A DNA stretch of 46,565 bases from Flavobacteriaceae bacterium UBA5950 (lineage in GTDB: Bacteria > Bacteroidota > Bacteroidia > Flavobacteriales > Flavobacteriaceae), in NCBI GenBank assembly GCA_002430545.1, contig DJCM01000002.1, forward strand, positions 1 through 46,565. Reading direction: 5' to 3'. Positions 7,993 to 15,865 of this stretch are shown here, in pieces (within the stretch, counting starts at the first letter, position 1; each line of letters begins with the position of its first letter). Position numbers and translations under genes: made by a program. The notes under the pieces were generated by a model. That model was not told the origin of the DNA, searched no databases, and saw only the letters and a list, made by a program, of their open reading frames with translations.

Positions 7993-8958
7993 ATGAACCA
8001 ACTATCGTTTTACCAATCATCAAAAGCATTTGACCTGCAAGCGATTCAATTATATGAAAAGCAGTTCACAAACAATCCTATTTATCGTTCGTTTTGCGAT
8101 TTGGTTCACAAACATCCTAGCGATTGTGAATCTGTTATAGAGATTCCTTTTTTACCCATTTCTTTCTTCAAAACACACAAAGTCCTCACAGGAAACCCAG
8201 AGTGTTCACATATTTTTGAAAGCAGTGGAACGGGAGGCAAAACAAGCTCTCATCATGTAGCAGATATTGAGGTTTATGAGCAGAGTTTTTTCAATTGTTT
8301 TGAATTATTTTATGGGCATCCCAACCAATTTGCTGTAATTGGCTTGTTGCCTAGATACTTGGAAAAACCCAATTCGTCATTGATCTACATGATGCAAAAG
8401 TTGATTGAAATATCGGATTGTGTCGACAGTGGTTTTTATCTCGACAACTACCAAAAACTACATGATGTTTTGAAACGTCGTGAGCAGGCCAATCAAAAAA
8501 CTTTTTTGCTAGGGGTAAGTTTTGCTCTCATGGATTTTGCAGAACAATTTCCAAGCTCATTGCAGCATACTATCGTAGTCGAAACTGGAGGCATGAAGGG
8601 GCGTCGTAAAGAACTGGTGCGTGAAGAACTTCATGCACAACTCAAGCAAAATCTTGAGGTTGGGGATATCCAGTCAGAGTATGGAATGACAGAACTACTC
8701 TCTCAAGCCTATGCAAAAGACAATGGGCGATTTCGCTGTCCACCATGGATGAAAGTCCTTGTTCGAAATCCAAACAACCCTTTGGATATTCAAGCGCATG
8801 GAACAGGGTGTCTGAACATTATTGATCTGGCAAATAAAAATTCTTGTGCTTTTATCGGAACCGATGACCTAGGCAGGATTTATTCCGATGGAACCTTTGA
8901 GGTGATCGGTAGAGCTGATTCGAGTGACGTCAGAGGGTGCAATCTAATGGTTAGTTGA
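7993..8958 (+). CDS. LuxE-like acyl-protein synthetase / acyltransferase
   Basis: 321 residues of the LuxE/PaaK-related adenylate-forming superfamily. The ATP-binding-type loop is SSGTGGKTSSHH (77-88). Further landmarks are VVETGGMKGRR, QSEYGMTELLSQAY and a C-terminal TDDLGRIY. A Cys close to the end (RGCNLM, Cys316) sits where LuxE has its acyl-accepting cysteine. In LuxE a fatty acid is activated with ATP and passed to this Cys, then to a reductase. No LuxC-type reductase or lux gene is visible here, so the acceptor is unknown. Its last 8 bases overlap the 3' end of tyrS. Confidence 0.82.
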   Translation: MNQLSFYQSSKAFDLQAIQLYEKQFTNNPIYRSFCDLVHKHPSDCESVIEIPFLPISFFKTHKVLTGNPECSHIFESSGTGGKTSSHHVADIEVYEQSFFNCFELFYGHPNQFAVIGLLPRYLEKPNSSLIYMMQKLIEISDCVDSGFYLDNYQKLHDVLKRREQANQKTFLLGVSFALMDFAEQFPSSLQHTIVVETGGMKGRRKELVREELHAQLKQNLEVGDIQSEYGMTELLSQAYAKDNGRFRCPPWMKVLVRNPNNPLDIQAHGTGCLNIIDLANKNSCAFIGTDDLGRIYSDGTFEVIGRADSSDVRGCNLMVS

Positions 8959-10246
8959 ACACCACCAAAAAGTAGTTCTTTTTTCCTCGTTGAAGCAACA
9001 AATAGCGATCACAGATTAGATCTGATGCTTGTGCAGTAAACGACTCGTTTATCTTTTCTTTATTTATTGAAATCGAGTTCTCTTTCAGTGCTCGTCTAGC
9101 TTCGCCATTTGAGGATAAGAATCCTGTTAAGGAAGCGAGTAAATCTATAGCAGTGCATCCTTCTGCAAGGGTCGACTTGGATAAGGTGGCTTGAGGAACA
9201 CCCTCAAACACATCCAAAAAAGTTGCTTCATCCAGTTCCTTTAGCGATGCCGAAGTTGCTTTTCCAAAGAGGATTTCTGATGATTGAACAGCCAACAACC
9301 TTTCCTCTTCAGAGTGTACCATCCTTGTCACTTCATCTGCTAGGGTCTTTTGAAGCTTACGCATATGTGGATCTTCTTGGTGTTCTGCAATGAGATTAGC
9401 TATCGTTTTTTCATCCAAAAAGGTGAATATTTTGATATAGCGCTCTGCATCATCGTCAGAAGTGTTTAGCCAATATTGATAAAATTTATAGGGAGATGTT
9501 TTGGTTTTATCCAACCAAACATTGCCCTCTTCTGTTTTCCCAAACTTGGTGCCATCGGCTTTGGTAATCAAAGGGCAAGTAAGCGCATAGGCCTTACCAC
9601 CTGCTTTTCGACGCACGAGCTCTGTGCCAGTAGTGATGTTACCCCACTGATCACTTCCACCCATTTGCAACAAGCAGTTGTGATGTTCATACAAATGAAG
9701 AAAATCATACCCTTGAATCAATTGATAGCTGAACTCAGTGAAGGACATCCCTTCTTTGGCGTTACTCCCAAGGCGCTTTTTTACAGAATCTTTGGCCATC
9801 ATATAATTGATTGTCAAATGCTTGCCAATATCTCTTGCAAAATCAATCAGTGAAAAGTCAGACATCCAATCATAGTTGTTGACGAGCTTGGCGGCATTGG
9901 GAGAACTTATATCGAAATCCAAAAAACGGCTTAGCTGGGTTTCAATCCCTTTCACATTTTTTTCGAGTGTTTCTTTATCGAGTAAATTTCGTTCCTTTGA
10001 TTTGCCAGATGGATCACCAATCATCCCAGTAGCACCTCCGATCAATGCAATTGGACTGTGCCCTGCTTTCTGAAAATGCATCAAGATCATGATCTGTACT
10101 AAACTCCCAATGTGCAAAGAATCGGCTGTGGGATCAAAACCGATGTAGCCAGCTGTTGACTTTTCTTTCAATACTTTCTCAGTGTCGGGCATGATATCAT
10201 GAATCATCCCTCTCCACTCTAGTTCTGTCACAAAGTTTTTTGCCAT
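8951..10246 (-). CDS. tyrS: Tyrosyl-tRNA synthetase
   Basis: 431 residues. A class I catalytic core has the HIGH-type motif as HIGS (in PTADSLHIGSLVQIM) and the KMSKS-type motif as KFGKT (ADGTKFGKTEEGN), the usual form in bacterial TyrRS. GGSDQWGNITTG lies in between, and a C-terminal S4-like RNA-binding domain ends the protein. I chose ATG at 10246 (MAKNFVTELEWRGMIHD) rather than an in-frame ATG 14 codons upstream. Family members start here, and a -7 promoter element (10262-10269) lies inside the longer version. Converges with the LuxE-like gene with an 8-base overlap. Confidence 0.96.
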   Translation of the reverse strand: MAKNFVTELEWRGMIHDIMPDTEKVLKEKSTAGYIGFDPTADSLHIGSLVQIMILMHFQKAGHSPIALIGGATGMIGDPSGKSKERNLLDKETLEKNVKGIETQLSRFLDFDISSPNAAKLVNNYDWMSDFSLIDFARDIGKHLTINYMMAKDSVKKRLGSNAKEGMSFTEFSYQLIQGYDFLHLYEHHNCLLQMGGSDQWGNITTGTELVRRKAGGKAYALTCPLITKADGTKFGKTEEGNVWLDKTKTSPYKFYQYWLNTSDDDAERYIKIFTFLDEKTIANLIAEHQEDPHMRKLQKTLADEVTRMVHSEEERLLAVQSSEILFGKATSASLKELDEATFLDVFEGVPQATLSKSTLAEGCTAIDLLASLTGFLSSNGEARRALKENSISINKEKINESFTAQASDLICDRYLLLQRGKKNYFLVVFN

Positions 10247-10261
10247 TGGTTTAGAATTACA

Positions 10262-10269
10262 CAAATATA
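10262..10269 (-). promoter_or_regulatory. Putative -7 element for tyrS
   Basis: TATATTTG on the minus strand, 15 bases before the chosen tyrS start. It supports that start. The upstream TTG element is not clear. Confidence 0.45.
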
Positions 10270-10299
10270 AGTCCTTCATGCTGATCAAAAAAGCATAGA

Positions 10300-10698
10300 C
10301 TATTCATCCATTATTATTTTGGGAGACAGTTTCTTTCGAATAGAATCGAATGCTATTTTTTCGTTCTGGCTTTCCTGCACTCTTTTTTCAAAATCCTCCA
10401 ATTTTTTTTTAGCTGTGCTTGCAATGCGCAAGTATGCTTTTGGTTGCTTTGCGTAGTAGGCGTTACTCACAGCAAACTGTGTGCTATCGATATTGTGGTA
10501 CTTGTAAAATGACTCACTGTCCAAACCAATTCTAGATGTTTCTCCCTTCATTACAAAGACCTTACTGGCATCAAATAGTGCAAGCTCAAAAATCAAATCG
10601 GCCATTTTCTCCTCTCCAATTAGATTTTCTGGTTTTTCTTGATCAACTTGACCACAAGACAAAAACATCAAAAACATCAAAACCAAGAGTTTTTTCAT
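10300..10698 (-). CDS. DUF4296 lipoprotein
   Basis: 132 residues with a lipoprotein signal peptide ending in the lipobox LSCG (Cys at 15). The mature protein contains EEKMADLIFELALFDASKV and a later YYAKQPKAYLRIASTAKKKL, matching the Bacteroidota family DUF4296 of unknown function. Its start overlaps the stop of dihydroorotase by four bases (ATGA), so it is translationally coupled to it. That neighbour arrangement is, as I recall, common in Flavobacteriia, but no role has been shown. Confidence 0.85.
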   Translation of the reverse strand: MKKLLVLMFLMFLSCGQVDQEKPENLIGEEKMADLIFELALFDASKVFVMKGETSRIGLDSESFYKYHNIDSTQFAVSNAYYAKQPKAYLRIASTAKKKLEDFEKRVQESQNEKIAFDSIRKKLSPKIIMDE

Positions 10699-12038
10699 CT
10701 GTTAAATTTTACAGCCATCGCAGCACTTTCACTTGAAAACACACCATTGTCATAGGTCAAAACCCCATTTACAATTGATTGCGTTACGCGCGACCGAAAG
10801 CGCTGTCCTTCAAAGGGGGACCAGCCACATTTATAGAGAATATTTTCTTTAGAAACAGTGTAGGGTGAATCCATATCTACAAGTACCAAATCTGCAAAAT
10901 ATCCCTCGCGAACAAATCCTCGTCGATCGATATCAAATAGTTTTGCAGGATTATGGGACATTTTTTCAACGATTTTTTCTATTGAAATTTTTCCTTGCAA
11001 ATGACATTCTAATAACACAGACAAAGCGTGTTGGACCATTGGACCACCCGATGGAGCTTTGGTGTATGGATTCATTTTTTCTTCCATGGTATGAGGTGCA
11101 TGGTCAGTGGCAATAATATCAATTCGATCGTCATTGAGTGCGGTCCAAAGACCATTACGATCTTGGAGTGTTTTTACAGCTGGATTCCACTTGATCAAAC
11201 TCCCTTTTTCGTCATAATCAGCATCTGAAAACCAAAGATGATGAATGCAAACCTCTGACGTTATATTCTTTGTTTTTACATCGAAATGACTGTCAAACAA
11301 TTCGGTTTCTTTTGCTGTTGACAGATGAAATACATGAAGTCTTGCACCTGTTTCTTTGGCAAGTGAAACAGCCTTGGATGAGGAAAGGTAACAAGCATCT
11401 TCAGATCGAATCTGTGGGTGAAAAGACATAGGGATATTATCACCATATTTTTTGATAAAAACCGACAAATTGTGTCGAATGGTTTGTTCATCTTCGCAGT
11501 GAACAGAGATTGGGAGTTTTGTATTTGAAAAAATATCTCGCAAAACCTCGGGCTTATCAACCAGCATATTGCCAGTCGATGAGCCAAGAAATAACTTTAT
11601 TCCTGGCACAAGTTGAGGGTCGACGGCGAGTACTTCGTTGAGGTTGTTATTGGTGCCTCCAAACATAAATCCAAAATTGGCCCAAGAAGATGCTTTGGCA
11701 ATTTCAATTTTGTTTTGAAGTTCGTTCCAGTTGGTCGTTTGGGGGTTTGTGTTTGGCATTTCAAAAAAGGTGGTAATGCCCCCAGCAACTGCAGCACGAC
11801 TTTCTGTTTCTATTGTACCTTTGTGCGTGAGTCCAGGCTCGCGAAAATGAACTTGATCGTCGATGAGTCCAGGCAGTAACAACTTACCCGTTGCGTTGAT
11901 TTCAACATCTGCCACATCATCGATTTGAGGCGTAATTTTAGAAATAAATGCCCCCTCGACGAAAAGATCAAGGGTTTTGATTTGCCCCTCGTTTACGACT
12001 TTTGCGTTTCGAATTAAGAGTGTTTGATTATTTGGCAT
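10695..12038 (-). CDS. pyrC: Dihydroorotase (multifunctional-complex type)
   Basis: 447 residues of the cyclic amidohydrolase superfamily, which closes carbamoyl-aspartate to dihydroorotate in pyrimidine synthesis. Visible motifs are DDQVHFREPGLTHKGT (start of the metal site), the likely carboxylated Lys region PGIKLFLGSSTGN, the His ligands in ISVHCEDE and ARLHVFHLS, and IIATDHAPHT. The first His of the usual HxH reads Gln (QVH). This matches what I recall for Bacteroidota enzymes, so it is not a sign of decay. Overlaps the glycosyltransferase gene by 11 bases and DUF4296 by 4. Confidence 0.93.
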   Translation of the reverse strand: MPNNQTLLIRNAKVVNEGQIKTLDLFVEGAFISKITPQIDDVADVEINATGKLLLPGLIDDQVHFREPGLTHKGTIETESRAAVAGGITTFFEMPNTNPQTTNWNELQNKIEIAKASSWANFGFMFGGTNNNLNEVLAVDPQLVPGIKLFLGSSTGNMLVDKPEVLRDIFSNTKLPISVHCEDEQTIRHNLSVFIKKYGDNIPMSFHPQIRSEDACYLSSSKAVSLAKETGARLHVFHLSTAKETELFDSHFDVKTKNITSEVCIHHLWFSDADYDEKGSLIKWNPAVKTLQDRNGLWTALNDDRIDIIATDHAPHTMEEKMNPYTKAPSGGPMVQHALSVLLECHLQGKISIEKIVEKMSHNPAKLFDIDRRGFVREGYFADLVLVDMDSPYTVSKENILYKCGWSPFEGQRFRSRVTQSIVNGVLTYDNGVFSSESAAMAVKFNR

Positions 12039-12750
12039 ACCAGCTTTTTATTTTCATCAAAATTATACCAAAAATAGCTTCACTAATAATTGATCGATTC
12101 ATTTTTGAAACCCCACGCGTGCGATCTGTGAATACAACAGGTATCTCCTTCAAACGAAAATTCTTGACCCATGCTTTGAATTTAATTTCAATTTGAAAAG
12201 CATAGCCAGAAAAACGGATATTTTCATTTATGATGGCTTGAATCACTTCTTTTTTATATCCCACAAAGCCCGCAGTGGTATCTTTAATAGGCATTCGAGT
12301 AATCAAACGAACGTATTGTGAGGCAAAATAGGACAGTAAAATTCGAGACAAAGGCCAATTGATGACTTGAATTCCACGAACATATCTCGATCCCACAACA
12401 ACATCTGCCTTGTCCTGCTGCAGTATATCATATAATTTGATCAGGTCATAAGGGTCATGAGAAAAATCAGCATCCATTTCGAATAGATACTGATAATTTA
12501 GATCCAATGCCCATTGAAATGCCTCTAAATAAGCAGAACCCAAGCCTTCTTTGGTTGGTCGTTTCAGGAGGTGTAAACGGTCTTTGTATTTTGGCTGTAG
12601 TGCTTCGACCAATTGAGCAGTTCCGTCTGGCGAATCATCATCTACAACCAGCATATCAAAAGGATAATCTAAAGCCATTACAACAGCAACCAATTCCTCG
12701 ATGTTTTCGGCTTCGTTGTAGGTGGGAACAATAACTAGCTTTTCTTTCAT
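12028..12750 (-). CDS. Dolichol-phosphate-mannose-synthase-like glycosyltransferase (GT2)
   Basis: 240 residues with a GT-A fold: VPTYNEAENIEELV, VVDDDSPDGTAQLV and the metal-binding DAD in FEMDADFSHDP, then VVGSRYVRG. It resembles polyprenol-monophosphate mannose synthases, which charge a lipid carrier with a sugar for glycoconjugate synthesis at the inner membrane. It lacks C-terminal membrane helices. ATG at 12750 is chosen over an ATG 17 codons upstream because MKEKLVIVPTYNE is the usual beginning and a -7 element lies in the longer version. First gene of the unit with pyrC and DUF4296. Confidence 0.9.
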   Translation of the reverse strand: MKEKLVIVPTYNEAENIEELVAVVMALDYPFDMLVVDDDSPDGTAQLVEALQPKYKDRLHLLKRPTKEGLGSAYLEAFQWALDLNYQYLFEMDADFSHDPYDLIKLYDILQQDKADVVVGSRYVRGIQVINWPLSRILLSYFASQYVRLITRMPIKDTTAGFVGYKKEVIQAIINENIRFSGYAFQIEIKFKAWVKNFRLKEIPVVFTDRTRGVSKMNRSIISEAIFGIILMKIKSWYAK

Positions 12751-12763
12751 GTTATACGCAAAA

Positions 12764-12771
12764 CAAAAGTA
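12764..12771 (-). promoter_or_regulatory. Putative -7 element for the glycosyltransferase-pyrC unit
   Basis: TACTTTTG on the minus strand, 13 bases before the ATG at 12750. It is part of a divergent promoter gap with the DUF4271 gene. No clear TTG upstream. Confidence 0.4.
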
Positions 12772-12805
12772 GGGAATTCGGCGGTCTTGTTCCCATACCA
12801 TTGTT

Positions 12806-12813
12806 TACTTTTG
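12806..12813 (+). promoter_or_regulatory. Putative -7 element for DUF4271-hemD
   Basis: TACTTTTG on the plus strand, with a TTG 16 bases upstream (12787-12789). It ends only four bases before the GTG start of the DUF4271 gene, so either the mRNA is leaderless or translation begins further inside. Confidence 0.4.
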
Positions 12814-12817
12814 CACT

Positions 12818-13483
12818 GTGAAAGAATATACTTTATTGCCATACACTGCTGAAGATTCTACTGCTATGTGGTATTCATTGCTACTGTTGTGTATTTTTCT
12901 CGTGATAAAGGTCAGAGATCAAGGGTTGTTTTTTTCGATCACTCGTATCAGCCAAACTGACATTCCTTCGACCAAAAAAATTAACGCTCCCTCAGAAAAT
13001 ATAAAAATTCAAGACATCATCACCTTTGCTTTTCGTGGATTTGCATTTGGGTATTTCGTCTATAAACTATTGGTTCATTGGTATTTGATTGATGCGCTAA
13101 CACCAATTTACTTGGTTATTGGCGTATGGCTTGGGTATACCACTGCCAAGTTTGTTTTAGAATTCATCATTGGATTGTTTTGGAAGTCATGGCGCATGTT
13201 GCTAGAAGTAACTTTGCGCAGAGGACTGCTAAAAACCAAAGCAGCATTTATTTTATTTATATCTATCTTATTCTCAAACTACCCTCCACTTGATCACCAA
13301 ATATACTGGGGGTGTATTGGTCTGATATATATAATGTACTACATCGTTGGATATCAGTCTTTTGCCAAACCTTATCAACAATTGATACAAAAAAGGAAAG
13401 TGCTATTTATTTCTTATATTTGCACCCTCGAAATTGGACCCCTATGGGTCTTGTTCGTGTTACTGAATCAAACCAACACATAA
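12818..13483 (+). CDS. DUF4271 membrane protein
   Basis: 221 residues with about six hydrophobic helices. It matches the Bacteroidota family DUF4271, found next to hemD in this group: the helix MWYSLLLLCIFLVIKVRDQG, a charged loop, then helices to YICTLEIGPLWVLFVLL. The conserved-looking C-terminal FISYICTLEIGPLWV is typical. Function unknown. The start is taken as GTG at 12818; the first in-frame ATG (12866) would remove the N-terminal 16 residues but keep all helices. The hemD gene follows after 7 bases and was probably co-transcribed. Confidence 0.82.
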   Translation: MKEYTLLPYTAEDSTAMWYSLLLLCIFLVIKVRDQGLFFSITRISQTDIPSTKKINAPSENIKIQDIITFAFRGFAFGYFVYKLLVHWYLIDALTPIYLVIGVWLGYTTAKFVLEFIIGLFWKSWRMLLEVTLRRGLLKTKAAFILFISILFSNYPPLDHQIYWGCIGLIYIMYYIVGYQSFAKPYQQLIQKRKVLFISYICTLEIGPLWVLFVLLNQTNT

Positions 13484-13490
13484 TACATTT

Positions 13491-14237
13491 ATGAAAGTAA
13501 AAACGATTCTTGTTTCACAACCCGAACCAGCTGTTGAGAACTCACCATACAACCAACTTGTTGAAAAGAGAAAAGTTGCCATTGACTTCAGACCTTTTAT
13601 TCACGTAGAAGGAGTTGCTGCTAGAGAGGTTCGCAGGCAAAAAATTGACCTGAGTAAATTTTCAGCAATTATTTTGACAAGTCGAAATTCAGTAGATCAT
13701 TTTTTCAGACTAGCAGAAGAGATGCGCTACCCTGTTCCCTCCACCTTAAAGTATTTCTGTCAATCAGAAGCTGTTGCTTATTATCTTCAGAAATATGTAG
13801 TTTATCGCAAGAGAAAAGTCTATGTTGGCACACGAACGTTTTCAGATTTGATCGAGCTGATTGCAAAGCACAAAAGCGAAAACTTTTTACTACCCTGTTC
13901 AGATGTGCTCAAGCCAAGTGTTCCTGAGGCGCTTGATAAGCTCGAAATCAACTGGACAAAGGGTGTATTTTACAACACTGTTATCAGCGATCTATCAGAT
14001 TTGCGTGATGTGTATTATGATATTTTGGTGTTTTTTAGTCCTTCAGGGATTGAGTCTTTGTTTCACAATTTTCCAGACTTTAAGCAAAACAATACACGTA
14101 TTGCTGTGTTTGGCAATAGTACAGTCAAAGCTGCTGAAACTGCCAATTTGCGAATCGATATCCTCGCACCAACCCCTGCCAACCCTTCAATGACTAAAGC
14201 ACTCGACGAGTATATTGCCAAAGCAAATAAGCGATAG
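13491..14237 (+). CDS. hemD: Uroporphyrinogen-III synthase-like protein
   Basis: 248 residues with the two-domain HemD fold. Family-like segments are VSQPEPAVENSPYNQLVEK at the N-terminus, FSAIILTSRNSVDHFFRLAE, the start of domain two, DILVFFSPSGIESLFHNFPDF and RIAVFGNSTVKAAE. HemD closes and inverts ring D of hydroxymethylbilane in haem synthesis. Sequence in this family is poorly conserved, and the catalytic tyrosine cannot be assigned with certainty by eye. It follows DUF4271 by 7 bases and ends before a strong terminator. Confidence 0.88.
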   Translation: MKVKTILVSQPEPAVENSPYNQLVEKRKVAIDFRPFIHVEGVAAREVRRQKIDLSKFSAIILTSRNSVDHFFRLAEEMRYPVPSTLKYFCQSEAVAYYLQKYVVYRKRKVYVGTRTFSDLIELIAKHKSENFLLPCSDVLKPSVPEALDKLEINWTKGVFYNTVISDLSDLRDVYYDILVFFSPSGIESLFHNFPDFKQNNTRIAVFGNSTVKAAETANLRIDILAPTPANPSMTKALDEYIAKANKR

Positions 14238-14267
14238 TCTACTGCATTTATTGACTGCGTAAAATAT

Positions 14268-14302
14268 AAAACCCTTAACTGATTGTAGTTAAGGGTTTTT
14301 TT
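14268..14302. terminator. Bidirectional intrinsic terminator between hemD and tRNA-Leu
   Basis: A perfect 13-bp stem (14268-14280 with 14287-14299) around a 6-base loop, with a run of T on the right for the plus strand. On the minus strand TTTTATATTTT follows the stem. It would end hemD transcripts and also the leftward tRNA-Leu transcript. Confidence 0.88.
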
Positions 14303-14303
14303 G

Positions 14304-14385
14304 TGCGGGTGAAGGGACTCGAACCCCCACGCCGTGAAGCACTAGATCCTAAATCTAGCGTGTCTACCAATTTCACCACACCCGC
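14304..14385 (-). tRNA. tRNA-Leu (anticodon TAG)
   Basis: An 82-base minus-strand tRNA. The acceptor stem GCGGGTG pairs with CACCCGC, with discriminator A. The D-loop is GAAATTGGTAGAC. The anticodon stem CTAGA/TCTAG encloses TTTAGGA (anticodon TAG, reading CUA and other CUN codons). A long class II variable arm and GGTTCGAGTCC follow. The CCA end is not encoded. A -7 promoter element lies just upstream and the shared terminator directly downstream. Confidence 0.96.
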
Positions 14386-14398
14386 TAGTAATGGGTTG

Positions 14399-14406
14399 CA
14401 AATATA
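14399..14406 (-). promoter_or_regulatory. Putative -7 element for tRNA-Leu
   Basis: TATATTTG on the minus strand, 13 bases before the mature tRNA 5' end, with the same sequence and a similar distance as for tRNA-Phe. The upstream TTG is not well matched here. Confidence 0.6.
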
Positions 14407-14467
14407 AACACATTTAGCGATTTTTTATCTCTAAATTATACGATATATTAGTATTCAATTCAACATT

Positions 14468-15865
14468 ATGTCAGCACAAGCTATCTACATCGAAAAAAAT
14501 AAAAAACGCTTCCTAGAAGAACTGTTTTCGCTCATACGCATTCCCTCTATTAGTGCAGATTCGAGCTATTCCTCGCATATGCAAACTGCTGCACAAGCAG
14601 TGGCAGATGCCCTCACTACTGCAGGATGCACACACACCGAAATCTGTCCCACTGCAGGTTATCCAATCGTCTACGGCGAGAAAATCATTGACCCTTCCTT
14701 ACCCACTGTGCTCGTTTATGGGCATTATGACGTACAACCACCCGATCCGCTAGACCTGTGGGACACGCCGCCTTTTGAACCAGAAATAAGAACAACAGAT
14801 ATCCATCCAGAAGGAGCAATTTTTGCTCGTGGTGCTAGTGATGACAAAGGGCAAATGTTTATGCATATCAAAGCACTTGAAGTGATGGAGCAAAATGGTG
14901 GCATTCCTAGTAATGTCAAATTTATGATTGAAGGCGAGGAAGAAGTGGGCAGCGACAACCTGGAAGCCTTTGTGCGTGAAAATACCGACAAACTCGCCAA
15001 TGATGTAATACTGATCTCCGATACTGGTATGCTTGCCAACGACATTCCTTCCATCACTACTGGTCTACGTGGGATGAGCTATGTGGAAGTGGAAATCACT
15101 GGTCCGAATCGTGACTTGCATTCAGGTCTTTATGGTGGGGCAGTTGCCAATCCGATCAATATCCTGACCAAAATGGTGGCGTCCCTCCACGACGAAAACA
15201 ATCGTGTGACAATTCCAGGCTTTTACGATAAAGTGGAAGAACTCAATGCTGCAGAACGCGAACAATTCAAACAAATCCCATTTTCCTTAGAAAACTATCA
15301 AAAGGCACTTGACATTGAATCGGTTTATGGAGAAAAAGGCTATTCTACACTTGAACGCAAGTCCATTCGCCCAACCCTTGATGTCAATGGCATTTGGGGA
15401 GGATATATTGGTGAGGGTGCAAAAACAGTTATTGCATCAAAGGCCTATGCAAAAATATCGATGCGATTGGTGCCAAATCAAAAGCCGGAAGAGATTACAA
15501 AACTATTCATGGATCATTTTGTTTCAATCGCTCCTAAAGGAGTGACAGTAAAAGTTACGCCTCATCACGGAGGAGAAGCCTATGTCATGCATCCCGATGG
15601 CTTGGAATTTCAAGCAGCATCAAAAGCATACGTTGAAACCTTTGGTAAAGCCCCTATCCCAGTGCGCGATGGAGGGAGTATTCCAATCGTAGCATTGTTT
15701 GAAGAAACCCTACAAAGCAAGACCGTATTGATGGGCTTTGGTCTCGACAGCGATGCAATTCACTCCCCCAATGAGCATTTTGGTGTGTTTAACTTTATGA
15801 AAGGGATAGAGACAATACCGCACTTTTACAAACACTTCACGACGATGCACCAAGCAAGTCAATAA
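14468..15865 (+). CDS. M20-family metallopeptidase (dipeptidase)
   Basis: 465 residues of the M20/M25/M40 zinc peptidase family, cytosolic carnosinase-like dipeptidase branch. Metal and catalytic segments are visible: LVYGHYDVQPPDPLDLWDTP (zinc His and catalytic Asp), FARGASDDKGQ (bridging Asp), EGEEEVGS (catalytic Glu and zinc Glu) and SDAIHSPNEHF (final zinc His). The dimerisation lid domain lies between, including LHSGLYGGAVANP. No signal peptide, so a cytoplasmic role in peptide breakdown is likely. The last 29 bases overlap the 3' end of hemW on the opposite strand. Confidence 0.93.
   Translation: MSAQAIYIEKNKKRFLEELFSLIRIPSISADSSYSSHMQTAAQAVADALTTAGCTHTEICPTAGYPIVYGEKIIDPSLPTVLVYGHYDVQPPDPLDLWDTPPFEPEIRTTDIHPEGAIFARGASDDKGQMFMHIKALEVMEQNGGIPSNVKFMIEGEEEVGSDNLEAFVRENTDKLANDVILISDTGMLANDIPSITTGLRGMSYVEVEITGPNRDLHSGLYGGAVANPINILTKMVASLHDENNRVTIPGFYDKVEELNAAEREQFKQIPFSLENYQKALDIESVYGEKGYSTLERKSIRPTLDVNGIWGGYIGEGAKTVIASKAYAKISMRLVPNQKPEEITKLFMDHFVSIAPKGVTVKVTPHHGGEAYVMHPDGLEFQAASKAYVETFGKAPIPVRDGGSIPIVALFEETLQSKTVLMGFGLDSDAIHSPNEHFGVFNFMKGIETIPHFYKHFTTMHQASQ

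Noticed and set aside
10247..10288. A 14-residue longer N-terminus for TyrRS
   Set aside because: The extra residues do not match family members, and a -7 promoter element lies inside them.
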